The notes under the pieces: model-generated
Database searches by the model: none
Seen by the model: the letters and a program-made list of their open reading frames with translations, nothing else
What the model was told of the DNA's origin: nothing
Shown here: piece after piece, positions 49,624 through 60,824 of the stretch
Position numbering within the stretch: the first letter of the stretch is position 1
Layout of the letters: each line of letters starts with the position of its first letter
Assembly (NCBI GenBank): GCA_003255065.1
Contig: QAOA01006245.1
Coordinates: forward strand, 1 to 64,000
Length of the DNA stretch: 64,000 nucleotides
Direction of reading: 5' to 3'
Source: Cercis canadensis
Taxonomy: Eukaryota; Streptophyta; Magnoliopsida; Fabales; Fabaceae
Made by a program: the position numbers and the translations under genes

Positions 49624-51643
49624 CTAATGGTGCTTCGTTTCAAAAAGGCCATCAGGACCTGATTATCACAAAAGAACCATGTCATACAATTCGGAATTTC
49701 AGGCCAACAAATGAAAGCAGTATTGATAGACCGCTAGCACTAGCAATAATCTCGCAAAGCAAAATACAGAAGCTCCGCTCTTCCTCAAAATAAAAGCCAA
49801 CTTTCATAAATTATCGGGTGAAAAGCAAGTACCAAATGACATAACTCAGCCTAACCTAACATATAGCTGAATATAAGGTAAACTAAACTATGAACCCATC
49901 CCATCCAAAACCTTTCCCACACTGAAACCTAACATAAGTTTAAAAAATCATGAAAAGATTGTCAAACTAGTTTTGCATAAATATCAATCCATGAAGACCC
50001 TTGTACCCTAAAACACATTGATCGCACCCCTCACTACTCAAGATGCCAAGCCCTTCTAAATATATGATATTGATATTTCTATTTTGATTTACATAAACTA
50101 AAGCAGCTTCTTTTAGTATACTACTCTACTTGAAATGGTTGCTCTTCACTAACTGAATCTGAAAATTACTCATAGAAACAGATGCAATATTAAAAACAAA
50201 ACAAAAGATCACCAAGTAGCAAAATTTTCTGGCACAAAAGGTACTGTAGAAAATTAAATTACCAAACCCAAGCAATCCTAAAATTTTAGTGGAATAAATT
50301 TTGTGGAACTATCAATTTTCTAAGGAATGTAATATAAAGATCAAAGCCATAATGAAATGAAAGATGGTAGAAGATACATACCCCATGGAAATTCCTTATT
50401 GCGGATATGCAAATATGGGTAGGCCTGCGTAAAAATAGAAAAAAAAAATTACAAATAGAAGGAAATGGATATTCTGAAGATGAAATGTCTTGAGAATAAT
50501 TTGGAAACGTAAGTAGCAGGTTCTACAATATTTGGCACGAAATGGTGATTAAATGCATTTATCATAGATAAAATGTCACACAAATTGTGCACACAAGAAT
50601 ACACATCGGAAGGCAAACAGAGACCAAAAGACAACAGGGGTTCATGTCAAAGAAATAACAACAAAGAACTACAGACGTATAGGGAGAAAATCTCACAGGA
50701 GGCTCTTCATAGTGGGGGTGACCCTTTGATAGATTATAAAAGGCTAAAACAGTGCACGTAGCAATACCAAGATATGTAATCTTCTCCCACTTCGCTGTCT
50801 CATCTGATACAATCAAAAAGAGAAATAATGATAAAAAGCAGGACCGTTGTGAAGAAATCATACTAAGAATAATATAAAAAAGAAATGGAACAGGGAAAAA
50901 TAGAGAAAATGTATTAATCATAGCCTGAAACGGAAGATATTATAAATTCTTAACAGCAAAGTCACCATTTGAAAGAGAACCACGAGAGCAAGATTGGACC
51001 AGAACTAAAACAAAAGATCTTGTAAGGCAGCTGACATCAAATGATTTGAGTTTGCATCTTTAATCAGTATAAACTTGACACATCTAACAATGCAAATGCA
51101 GATACTTTACGGCTAAATCAACTTATGCAAGCGCAACTTGAATATTGAATTTGACACGAATTTAAAATCAGAAGGATCTCCGAAGAAATTTAAGATTACG
51201 ATAACGTTTATATAACCCAAAACACACTTGAAAACACAAATTCATAAAGACTTAATATCCGAAATTCATAATCCAAATCCAACCAATTTCTTACAATTCC
51301 AATCTTAACAAAACTTTCATGATAAAAACCCTAATATAATCCAATAGCCATGAGCTGAAAATGATCGTCTTCAGAAATAAAATCGCCCAACAGATTTATA
51401 GAAGGTAACTATCGAATTGGGGGATGGGAAGATGAAATCACCGGATACGTGTGCCTCAGATGAATGACTGTGTGTGCGTAGAGAGAGAGAGAGAGAGAGA
51501 GAAAAGGGGGACTAACATGCATCGTCGTGATGACCGGAGGAAGAGAAGCTTCGCCTGGGAGCGGGAGCAGGAGCAGGGGAGCCACGAGCTCCTCCTCGTA
51601 GAGCCGTTCGAAGAAGACTAGATCGCACCAGGGCCGTTGCCAT
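49624..51643 (-). CDS. COX6A: Cytochrome c oxidase subunit 6a, mitochondrial
   Basis: Four exons on the minus strand, 51643-51517, 50803-50697, 50424-50382 and 49658-49624, give 103 residues with every GT/AG border in phase. The N-terminus is a mitochondrial presequence (many Arg, Ala, Ser; APAPAP stretch), followed by the COX6a signature YETAKWEKITYLGIATC, one inner-membrane helix, LSKGHPHYEEPP, HIRNKEFPWG and the end PDGLFETKHH. The subunit is a small nuclear-encoded part of respiratory complex IV. The last two exons are only 43 and 35 bp, which is why no long frame shows them. A GA microsatellite lies in intron 1 just below the donor (about 51479-51502). Confidence 0.95.
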
Positions 51644-52399
51644 TGCTTAGCTACTCTCTCTTTCTTTGCCCGTGTCTCTGTTTACAGACTCGTACAGAAT
51701 CTTCAACCCTTATATTATCGCACAGTGGCACGTGCCAAAAGTTTCGAATCACGTCTGGTTTGAAACGTTTCCGTCCTTCCGACTTGGTGCTACTGCTAGT
51801 ATGGACTAGAATGTGTATCGAGATTTGTTTTTATAGAAATGATTTTCATAAAAAAATAAACATAAGATTTTTAAAAAAAGATATAAACATATATTTTGAC
51901 AGATAATTCTTTTAATTCCGTAATTTGTTCGATTTATTTAAATCCAGTATAATTGAACATTGCATTTGATAAAAATTATCAAAATCTGCCCAGCAATTAA
52001 ATGCAAGTTCGCCGTATCTGGCCTAACGCAGATATGGGTTCAACCACCATAAATACCTAAATAAAACATGAATATTCATAAGCAGCCGGAGGCCGGATGG
52101 TTGATGACATAGGCATTTTCAACCCCAAAACAACATATAAAAAATACACAAATAAAAATAAAGGCCAAACAACAAAAATTTCGAGCACTTCCAGCTTCAC
52201 GACAACTCTGGCTTGTGCAATGCAGGAGAAATTCGCATCACAATTTTGGATAACCATAAATATCATTATTATTGAAAGAGAATTATTTCATATATCAGTC
52301 TCTTGTACATTATATGGAACCAAGAGACTGACTAAAACTTAAAACATAAAATTCAGATATCCATAGCAAAACCCTCATCCAATCACTTAATTAAAGTTA
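51644..52399. other. Intergenic: COX6a promoter and MADS 3' flank
   Basis: No gene seen. The left part is the COX6a upstream region and the right part the 3' UTR of the MADS gene. Confidence 0.5.
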
Positions 52400-52987
52400 T
52401 TAACAGCCAGAATCATGGTTGGGAGCATCAACATCAGGAATTAATCCAGTTGGCTGAGTGTTGGCTGAAGTTGAAGCACCCCCAGCAGAAGATGCATCGT
52501 CTGATGTTGGAATAGGAGTCTGAGACGAAAGCTCTGCCATTTGCTCGTGTATATCCTGTCTGAGAACCTCCAAGTTAGCCTTCAGCTTAAGCAGATCATC
52601 CCTATCCATGCTAAAACTCCTCCGCTTGAGTTTCTTGCCCCTTTTCTTCTCAGCATCCAATCGAACAAGTATATCAGAGTACTCCTTGTAAAGGTCAGCC
52701 AGGCCAGAAGCATCTTCCTCATTAGCACGAGCATCTGGAGTCCCAGGGTGGGTAAACCGATCAATAATTTTCTCAACACTGGGACTGCCGAAGGAGTAGG
52801 CTCTCCCACCAGGTGAGAAAATGACAACAGCCATCTCAACAGCACACAAGACAGAAAGTTCAGTTGCCTTCCGAAATATGCTTGAACGGCGTTTTGAGAA
52901 CGCCTCATTTCTAGCAACTGCCTTTTGGATCATTTTCTTCTGACCAGGGTTCGCCATTCTTGCAGCAGCACTGATGATAGAGAGCAA
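52400..52987 (-). CDS. Type I (M-alpha) MADS-box protein, AGL61/AGL62-like
   Basis: An intronless 195-codon frame on the minus strand. The MADS box spans about residues 16-72 with FSKRRSSIFRKATELSVLC and VVIFSPGGRAYSFGSPSV, then DRF. There is no K-box. A short coiled stretch (DAEKKRGKKLKRR...LKLKANLEVLRQ) and a Ser/Thr/Ala-rich tail follow. Intronless genes with this layout are type I, and the SPGGRAYSFG(S/H)P string is typical of M-alpha. Relatives act as nuclear DNA-binding heterodimers in female gametophyte and endosperm. The ATG at 52987 lies about 57 bp from a TATA box, so I keep it. A second Met at 52957 would give a more usual N-terminus (MANPGQKK). Confidence 0.92.
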   Translation of the reverse strand: MLSIISAAARMANPGQKKMIQKAVARNEAFSKRRSSIFRKATELSVLCAVEMAVVIFSPGGRAYSFGSPSVEKIIDRFTHPGTPDARANEEDASGLADLYKEYSDILVRLDAEKKRGKKLKRRSFSMDRDDLLKLKANLEVLRQDIHEQMAELSSQTPIPTSDDASSAGGASTSANTQPTGLIPDVDAPNHDSGC

Positions 52988-53043
52988 TGGTAATTGTGCT
53001 AATTATTGCATTGGATTGAGAAATATCCAGGAGAAAGGCTGCA

Positions 53044-53050
53044 ATTTATA
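53044..53050 (-). promoter_or_regulatory. TATA box of the MADS gene
   Basis: TATAAAT on the minus strand, 57 bp above the ATG. The tandem repeat array starts only about 75 bp further upstream, so there is little unique promoter. Confidence 0.65.
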
Positions 53051-53123
53051 GTGGCCTAAATGCTGTATTCACCAATAAAGTCCACCGGCCCTCGTGGCTC
53101 TCATCATTTGATTGGCCAATCCC

Positions 53124-54833
53124 AATTCTCTCCATATATATTACCTCCAATTTATGAGAAAATCTCATCATCCCTGCGGTGGTTCTAGAAAAGATTAAAA
53201 CAAGGATGCTATTTATTAGCGTGCCAAAACTAAATAAGACTCTTAGCAACTAGGAAGGAAATAGCGTAAATTCCATAAACAACCCATCAAATACACCCAT
53301 AAGGCAAAGTATCACCTGCAGAACATTAAATCATTTAATATTACTCTGTCCCATTTCAGCAAAACTCAGTGTTCTCGAAGTTAACAACCTGAAAAACAGT
53401 CATGAATCATGACAATAGTTCATACAATACAAGATGCTTTACGTACTATATTTTCCATATACAAGGTAACAATAACAGTTCATAGACAATGCTTAAGTAT
53501 GAACTACAAAAATATGTCATAAACTAAAATACACAGTAAACCAGATAATGATGTCCAACAAATATTGTAAAATAATTTGTGCAGTGAGCTGGGGTGGGAG
53601 CATCAAGAAAACGGATCTAATCTAATATGGAATTCTCTCCATATATATTATCTCCAGTTTATGAGAAAATCTCATCATCCCTGCAGTGGCTCTAGAAAAG
53701 ATTAAAACAAGGATGCTATTTATTAGCATGCCAAAACTAAATAAGACTCTTAGCGACCAGGAAGGAAATAGCATATATTCCATAAACAACCCATCAAATA
53801 CACCCATAAGGTAAACTATCGCCTGCAGAACATTAAATCATTTAATATTAAATACACCCATAAGGCAAAGTATCGCCTGCAGAACATTAAATCATTTAAT
53901 ATTATTCTGTCTCATTTCAGCAAAACTCATTGTTCTCAAAAGTTAACAACCTGAAACACAGTCATGAATCAGGACAATAGTTCATACAATACAAGCTGCT
54001 TTAAGTACTATATTTTCCATATACAAGGTAACAATAACAGTCCATAGACAATGCTTAAGTATGAACTACAAAAATATGTCATAAACTAAAATACACAGTA
54101 AACCAGATAATGATGTCCAACAAATATTGCAAAAAAATTTGTTCAATGAGCTGGGGTGGGGCGTCAAGAAAATGGATCTAATTTAATATGGAATTCTTTC
54201 CATATATGTTACCTCCAATTTATGAGAAAATCTCATCATCCCTGCGGTGGTTCTATAAAGGTTAAAACAAGAATGCTATTTATTAGCGTGCCAAAACTAA
54301 ATAAGACTCTTAGCGACTAGGAAGGAAACTGTGTAAATTCCATTAAAAACCCACCAACTACACCGATAAGGCAAACTATCACCTGCAGAACATTAAATCA
54401 TTTGATATAACTCTGTCCCATTTCAGCAAAACTCATTGTTCTCGAAGTTAAATAAAAGTATGACAATTCAGTCATTGTTGACATTTTGCAGAGATATTCC
54501 AATGTGAACAAGGACTACATTATCATAGGACCTGAAACACAGTATAGTTCAAACACAATGATTTAATCCTATATTTCTCACACTAACAACCTGAAACACA
54601 GTCATGAATCATACAATGCTTAAGTATGAACTACAAGATGCTTGACATACTATATTTACCATATAAAAGGTCATCATAATAGTTCATAGACAATGCTTAA
54701 GTATGAACAACAAATATATGTCATAAACTAAAATACACATTAAACCAGATAATGATGTCCAACAAATATTGCAAAAAAATTTGTGTAATGAGCTGGGGTG
54801 GGGCATTAAGAAAACAGATCTAATTTAATACGG
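53124..54833. repeat. Three-unit tandem repeat array upstream of the MADS gene
   Basis: Units 53124-53630, 53631-54191 and 54192-54833 are similar along most of their length. Each starts AATTCT(C/T)TCCATATAT and ends near CTAAT(C/T)TAATA(T/C)GG. They measure 507, 561 and 642 bp. Unit 2 has an inner 54-bp duplication (53797-53850 and 53851-53904). Unit 3 has an extra block around 54450-54650. There is no coding potential, and short frames repeated in the units are shadows. Confidence 0.9.
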
Positions 54834-55148
54834 AATTGTCAGTGCTACTTGTTGTGACAAAAATGTACTTTCCTTTTATGCAGGAAAGAACACATACAGG
54901 GATAGTGGAGTACATCGTTTTAGGAAATGCTTTTAGTGTTAATTAACGTAACTGTTACACATGTCCAAATTTACGCGTCTTTCTCTTAGCTGCTATAGTT
55001 AGACAAGCTACTAAATGGATTCCGAATGTATCAAATGTATCTTGTCATGACCCACATTTGTGTATTCTAATCTTTAATAACACTCAGGTAAATAAATCTC
55101 AACAGCTAACCAGGGTGCCTTATTACATTCTTGTTCTGGAGCATTCTT
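54834..55148. other. Intergenic, no gene seen
   Basis: AT-rich single-copy spacer between two repeat blocks. Confidence 0.4.
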
Positions 55149-55603
55149 GCAATTAGTTAATGAGCAGAACTTGTGGAGAAGTAAACCGTAACAAAGATTT
55201 AAACACCACATCTAGTAACATAGAGTTGCATCAAATCACCAAAAGCTGAAGAACTTTAAAATACATCAGTTTTATGTTTCCACCTCAAGAAAATAATTAA
55301 CATCACAATGAACATCTGAAAAGGATTACACATCCAAGAACTAATAAGAAGCTTCTTCTACATAAATTACTACCATTAAACAACCATATATTACAACCTT
55401 AACAAGGAGAATACAATAATTATAAAACCTGAACAAGCAGCAGTGCAATTAGTTAAGCAGCAAGATTTAAACACCACATCTAGTAACATATGGTTGCATC
55501 AAATTACCAAAAGTTGAAAAACTTTAAAATACATCCGTTTTATGTTTCCACGGCATGAAAATAAATTAACATGACAATAAACATTAGAAAAGGATTACAC
55601 ATC
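55149..55603. repeat. Direct repeat of about 0.17 kb, two copies
   Basis: 55149-55334 and 55445-55603 share a long run of similar sequence (AAGATTTAAACACCACATCT onward) with scattered changes and small indels. They are separated by about 110 bp. Confidence 0.8.
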
Positions 55604-56895
55604 ATGTGTTGGCTAAGGCTACCAAAAGAACTAAAAGAAAACACTAAAAGGTGTAAATTATGACCTCTTCTGTAATTCTAATCACCCAACAACATGTATG
55701 CTCCATATAAAAGTAGCCACCAACGGAAGAAGCACTTAGAGAAACTTATTCCACATTTTCCGAACATCTATCCGAATGCCAATTCAACGTGAGCCTAAAA
55801 CCTCATCTCATAAGCTAGTACCCCAATCTCTTGATGTTCACTAATCCCATACACATTCACGTATTTACCTACCTTCCTGTAACCTAAGGCCATTTTTAAA
55901 ATTTCTAACAAATTTGTTCCCAAATCAAATGAAATCCAACAATTTTGAGTTTCTAATTGATCATAATGTTGTTGTTTCAATTTGAACAAACTTATGTTAC
56001 TTCAAAAATCGAGATTCCCTCATTGTCATCAACTATTCCCTAATTCTGAAATGGTATCAAACCCTTATAGATTATATACAAGATGATAAGGTATAGATTA
56101 TGTGCAAGTCTGGAATATACGGAGAACAGAGTAGTTTTATATGCCAACGTAAAGCGCAAGGTCGAGATGCTTACAAAAATTTGAGGATGAGAACTATGGG
56201 ATCGATCAACGTAACACCGCAAAGAAATCCAGAACTGTGACCAGACATAATTCGAGTGCCAGCGAAGGGTGTGTTCCAGAATGAGTGCCATAGTAAACGA
56301 GATTGAGAGCTAGGGCTCGTTCTCCCTGGTGACTGGTGTGAGAGTATCTCAAGAACTCGGATGTGATGTGAAGAAGGCATCTTAAAGCTGTCAATTTGAT
56401 TACTGTCCTCAAAATGAAGGTGAGCGTTAACCTCCGGCAACGTTTTAATCGTAGCCGTTGATGAAGATGGAGACAAATTTAGCAAGGCCTGGTTAATAAT
56501 AGAATTATAATTTTGACCCTCTAAATTGTTAAAATATTGTATCCATCCCAGATAACATAATCCGTCCAACAGGTAACGAACTGAGCTCTAGTGTGCGAAT
56601 CAACGAATTCAGTGCGGATTCGTGATGAATTCGTACTCTAAGAAAGTCGAATCAGCGACTAACAAGACAAATTCACCATCTCTCGATTTGCTGGGATTTC
56701 GTTTACTCCTCTGCAAATCCTACTTCACTCCCTCGAATGCTCCCTTCCGAATCTGATTTCTCGCTCCTCTGCTAATGATATGAAGTGATTTCCTTGGTAA
56801 TGAACACCCTCTTCCTCTCTAGTTTAATTTGCATCTTTCATGGCGATGGTCTTCCCCTTCCTTGTTCGTTTGTTGTTTGACTATCTCTGTTCACC
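55604..56895. other. Intergenic, uncertain coding
   Basis: Overlapping minus-strand frames at 55795-56569 are open for up to 132 codons but show no domain I know. I could not build a consistent spliced model, so no gene is called. Confidence 0.35.
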
Positions 56896-58149
56896 TTGAG
56901 GTGGTGTTTGGAACGAGAAAAGTTTTAAGATTTTTGGAGAAGCGAGATGGAAATAAAAGTTTTTTATATTTAGTACAAGAAATAAAAAAATATTTTCAAA
57001 ATTAAGAAATAACTGTGAATGACAATTTATACATAAAATTAAAAATTTTCATTCGGTGAAAAAGTGAGATTCCCAAGAGAATGGATATATTTTGCTTTGT
57101 AAAATTATTCAATTGCCCCCAATTTTTCCTTTCACTGTCGATACACCGCAGCAAGAGAGATCATTGGGGTGAGTTCTCACTCTAATTGATAATGTCTTTG
57201 TCCCTTTTTGGGTTGGCTATTGCGAAAAGCTGTTGCGGTTTTTTAACTTTTTTTTTTTTACTATGAAGGATTAATTTTGTTTTTTTTTTTTTTTCGATCT
57301 GGTTGGCTTGTGTGGTCAGGAGAAACCTTTTTCGAAGGTGTTCGATGGAGAAAGAGTTGGTCGAACTGTACGAATCTGTGAAGAAGGCAGCGGACGCGGC
57401 GCTCTGGCGAGAGCGAACATGAAAAAAGTCGGTGCATTGATGCGCTTGAGCAGCTTAAGAAATTCCCAATGCTTGTCTCCACCCAGGTGCTTATTTTATT
57501 GATTATTCATAATTGTTGCCTCAAAATTTGTTTTTGATGGTTTTTTTCGTTTGTTTTGGGATAATTTTTGTTTGATGGAGTTTGGTTGGTTATTTTTTTT
57601 TGGATGAAGAAAAAATTTTAATTAGATATTTTGGGTAATCAATTAGGATTATACAAAAGGAAATTGAAGCACTGTCATGTTCATAAGAAGAAAAGTACGA
57701 GAGAACAAGTGAGAAGCTTAACATCATGTAATTGAGGTTTGAAATCCCGAGATTCAATTCAATCAAAATCAGGGAAAAATTGGGGTTTCTTTGAATAAGA
57801 AGAACTGTGAATAATTGGGTTTCTTTCCTTCTTCCCTCAGACTCTCAAGCCTACGAACTGTCATGGACAGTGTTTAGGCAGAGCAGCGAAGATTGGAAGC
57901 AAGGGTATTTTTAGAAAAATTGATAGCATTCTTGGGTATATGTTACATGAACTAAATATGGGAATACAATTTTATTGAGAGTGTATTATAATATTCTCAA
58001 AAAAGTTAAGTGATATAAATATATATGAGAATATTAACTTTTTTAATAATCTCATTCTTGAAAATGAGATTCCCAAAAAAGTAAAAATNATTTCCAAAAA
58101 AGTAAAATTTTTTAAGAAAGATGATAGTTGATACCAAACAACAACTCAA
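56896..58149. mobile_element. Possible TIR element carrying a TFIIS gene fragment
   Basis: TTGAGGTGGTGTTTGG at 56896-56911 pairs with the reverse complement of 58134-58149 at 14 of 16 positions. GAGATTCCCAA occurs near both ends (about 57067 and 58065). 'TGTTTGG' outer ends are common in plant TIR elements. I found no target duplication, so the borders are tentative. Confidence 0.35.
57345..57486 (+). pseudogene. Broken first exon of transcription elongation factor TFIIS
   Basis: ATG at 57345 opens MEKELVELYESVKKAADAAL, then the frame is lost. One base off, the sequence continues ESEHEKSRCIDALEQLKKFP and MLVSTQ, followed by a GT donor at 57487. This is the N-terminal (LW domain) first exon of plant TFIIS, the factor that restarts stalled RNA polymerase II. 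The span is 142 bp where 141 would keep phase, so there is one net frameshift around 57395-57405. No later TFIIS exon (rest of LW domain, central domain, zinc ribbon) can be seen in the following 2 kb. A 5' UTR intron also seems present (GTGAGT near 57170, CAG at 57319), so the copy came from DNA and not from mRNA. Confidence 0.8.
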
Positions 58150-58605
58150 AATGAAATTTTGTTGACCAAAACGAAAGAAAGAAATAGTTACAGCAAAGAG
58201 AGAGAGATAGGAAGGAGATAAAGACTTGGGTCCACCGATAAAGATAAATATGAGATAAGGACAAATATTTAAAAATCTTAGGGCCCAATAGATTAATGTA
58301 CTTATTATTTTTCTTGTCTTAAGTGACTACATTAAATTGTGATATTTTGCAACACTTTATTTAATTATATAAAACTTTTTTACACTATCACTCCATAGAA
58401 ATTAAATTCATTTTGTAATAAGATTTATAAGAACTCCATACTGCATTTTTTTTGGTTTATATGACCACGAAATGTTTGGTTGGCAGGTTAATAAAGAAGG
58501 ACTTATTTGACAAGTCGTCCCCAACAAATTTATTGTTTGGAAAAAATGATGAAAGATAGTCCTGTGTTTGTGGTTATGGAGGCGAGCATATATATAGAGT
58601 AGGTC
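58150..58605. other. Intergenic, no gene seen
   Basis: AT-rich with nothing recognised. Confidence 0.4.
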
Positions 58606-58992
58606 GATTGAAATAATATATTTAGATAAATTATTTATATAAATTGGATATTTTTAAATTATTTACGTAAACTAGACACTTTTAAATATTTTTATTAATT
58701 TTTCAATCAAAGTTTAAACACGTTTTTGCCAAAAATAAGTTACGTTTTTATCAAAATTAGGTCATACTTTTGTTAAAAGCGTGTTCTAAGTGAACACACA
58801 ACTCAAGAAATGGTCACGCTTTTGCTAAAAGTGTGACCTAATTGAATACGTTTTTGACAAAAGCGTGTTCTAAAAGAACACGAAACTCTTATTGAAATAT
58901 TACTAAAATATTTAAAAGTGCCTATTTTACATAAATAGTTTAAAAAATATTCCATTTATATAAATAGTTTGTCTGAATATATTATTTTAATC
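58606..58992. mobile_element. Long-TIR MITE-like element
   Basis: About 387 bp. The outer 100 or more bases on each side are imperfect inverted copies: GATTGAAATAATATATTTAG at the left and the complement of a nearly equal string at the right. The middle holds several GTGTTC/GAACAC and ACGTTTTT modules. The structure resembles short Mutator-like elements. The target duplication is not clear and there is no coding part. Confidence 0.6.
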
Positions 58993-59756
58993 AAATTGCC
59001 CCTTCTTGGCATTACAAGAGTTGAAAAAAGCAAGGCATAGCAATTAGGAAACAAAAAATACGAGTAGTGAGTAGCAACAAGAGTTAGAAGTCCACATACG
59101 TTATTGTAAATGCAAGCAGTATTTGAAACGGCGCTTAATTCCAAATACAAATGGGACTTATTTCTTTGGTCGGTTTTCTTTGTTTGACCTACACTAACTT
59201 CATTTGCCTCTCTTCACATAACGCCTTATAGAAACCAGCGAGGCCATCGTCTTCCTGTTGAAAACCAGTCGCTAAATATAGAATTGTCACAAACTCTGTT
59301 GGATGAATTAAACTCATTCAATTTAATTTGAACATTTTCCAATAATTAAACTTGTTGGGATATTGTCAATTCTCATAATCCGGAGCAAGTGAGGAAACCT
59401 GAGAAATACCATTGCGTTTATTTTGCTTAATGGGAATTAAGTTAGATGGCGACAAGGCATGTGTACGCTGGTGCCTGATGTCAAAAAGCTGTTTATCATT
59501 TGTACCATTCATTCAGGACTGGGAATCAAATATCATTTTCATAACACATTGTTATATTCCTCATCTACCAAAATTTTGTTTACAAAATGATTGAATGTCA
59601 TTATGTAATGTGTTCTACTATTTATTATGCACATGGCATGATGTATGATATTAGCAAAAGAATAATTTAAAAAAAAAAAAAAACAAGTAGTGAGAATGGG
59701 GGGATGGAGAGTTGTGGAGGGTAGGTGGAGATGAAAGGGGCGAGGGCAATGTGATG
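58993..59756. other. Intergenic, no gene seen
   Basis: AT-rich. The right part is the 3' flank of the SUKH-like gene. Confidence 0.4.
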
Positions 59757-60824
59757 CTATTGACTTGGTGGGGTGGGTTCTTGATGGAAATCCAACCAGG
59801 ATTTGCCTTCATCGCCGGTCACACCAAGCGAGTACACCACATCTTCCCTGCTCCATCCCGCACGCAACAAGATTAACGAGAGAACTCTCACGTGCCATAC
59901 TATAGCCTCTTTATCTTTGACCGAATGACGATGTGACGACGCCATGGTCACGGACCTAGCTTCACCTTCACCTTCACCTTGCTCTTGTTCCTTCCCCTCC
60001 TCCTGATCATGATCATCACCGCCGTTGATCATCATCATCATGTCCCGAATCTCGTCTTCCCTCCACCCTCCATCTCTCAATCTCCAAAATACCTGTTCCA
60101 AACAGCCCCCGAGTTGCCCGTTGAGGCAATCCCACCACCATCCTCCGCGAGTGTCGAGACGCGCACCTGCCAGGTCGGACCAAAACTCTATTCTTCTGGG
60201 CGTGGTGGCAGCCCAGACGGGGTGGTCCTCGAATCCCGACGTGTCAGTTAGGAACTCAGCTTTCCGGAAGAAGCCGGCAACGTCGAGGCTCAAGAGCCGA
60301 ACATGACCGTCGTGATCAATATAGAAAATGGGATTTCCCGCCAAATTCGGGGACGAAGGTATATAGCAATGGCGGTAGATGGGAACGAGAAGGGGAGCAT
60401 GGGTCAATAAGTGGCGGGCAGTATCCAAGGCTTGGGCAGCATCGTGGGGTTTAGGACCCCAAGAAGGGTGCCAAAACTTGTGCTTAGAGACCCTTCTCAG
60501 AATCGATAAGACGGGGAGGTTGAGCAGGATTTGGAGTTGTTGGGGAGAGGAGGAACGCCAATTTGGGAAGCCAGGGGAAATGGGTAGCCCTTGTTGGAGT
60601 ATAGACCGGACATCCGGTGGGAAACAGAAGTGGTATGTGGATTCAATAAAGGACAATTCAGAGTCAGACAGCCCTTCCACCACCGGAATATTCGATGATT
60701 GGAGGCGCTGTATCAGGGCCTTAGCATAGGCAGCAAATGAAAAGCATATTCGTTTTGGTCTAGGGGGTTTTGTTTTCGTTATGCTATAGCTATTCGCGGT
60801 GGCCATAAAAAACAGAGAAATCAA
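59757..60824 (-). CDS. Intronless protein with SUKH (SMI1/KNR4)-like features, function unknown
   Basis: 355 codons on the minus strand. After a short basic N-terminus the segment GLSDSELSFIESTYHFCFPP (51-70) and DVRSILQQGLPISPGFPNWR (71-90) follows the SUKH pattern: Gly-Leu, acidic helix, 'FPPD(V/L)R', then a short loop with Pro-Asn-Trp. Later parts are NPIFYIDHDGHVRLLS, HPVWAATTPRRIEFWSDLA, and a Trp-rich stretch GGWWWDC. A low-complexity D/E/Q/G stretch is at about 265-295, before a final helical part. SUKH proteins include fungal Smi1/Knr4 and bacterial immunity proteins; plant members are uncharacterised. There is no signal peptide, so it is likely cytosolic or nuclear. The start may be 60824 or the Met six codons on (60806). 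The coding sequence is GC-rich compared with its flanks. The family assignment comes from pattern memory. Confidence 0.75.
   Translation of the reverse strand: MISLFFMATANSYSITKTKPPRPKRICFSFAAYAKALIQRLQSSNIPVVEGLSDSELSFIESTYHFCFPPDVRSILQQGLPISPGFPNWRSSSPQQLQILLNLPVLSILRRVSKHKFWHPSWGPKPHDAAQALDTARHLLTHAPLLVPIYRHCYIPSSPNLAGNPIFYIDHDGHVRLLSLDVAGFFRKAEFLTDTSGFEDHPVWAATTPRRIEFWSDLAGARLDTRGGWWWDCLNGQLGGCLEQVFWRLRDGGWREDEIRDMMMMINGGDDHDQEEGKEQEQGEGEGEARSVTMASSHRHSVKDKEAIVWHVRVLSLILLRAGWSREDVVYSLGVTGDEGKSWLDFHQEPTPPSQ

Noticed and set aside
53046-53807. Short minus-strand frames beginning MLRVLFSFG in the tandem units
   Set aside because: Short frames repeated with the non-coding array; not conserved at codon level.
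55795-56569. Overlapping minus-strand frames up to 132 codons
   Set aside because: No known motif, and I could not join them by consistent splice sites.
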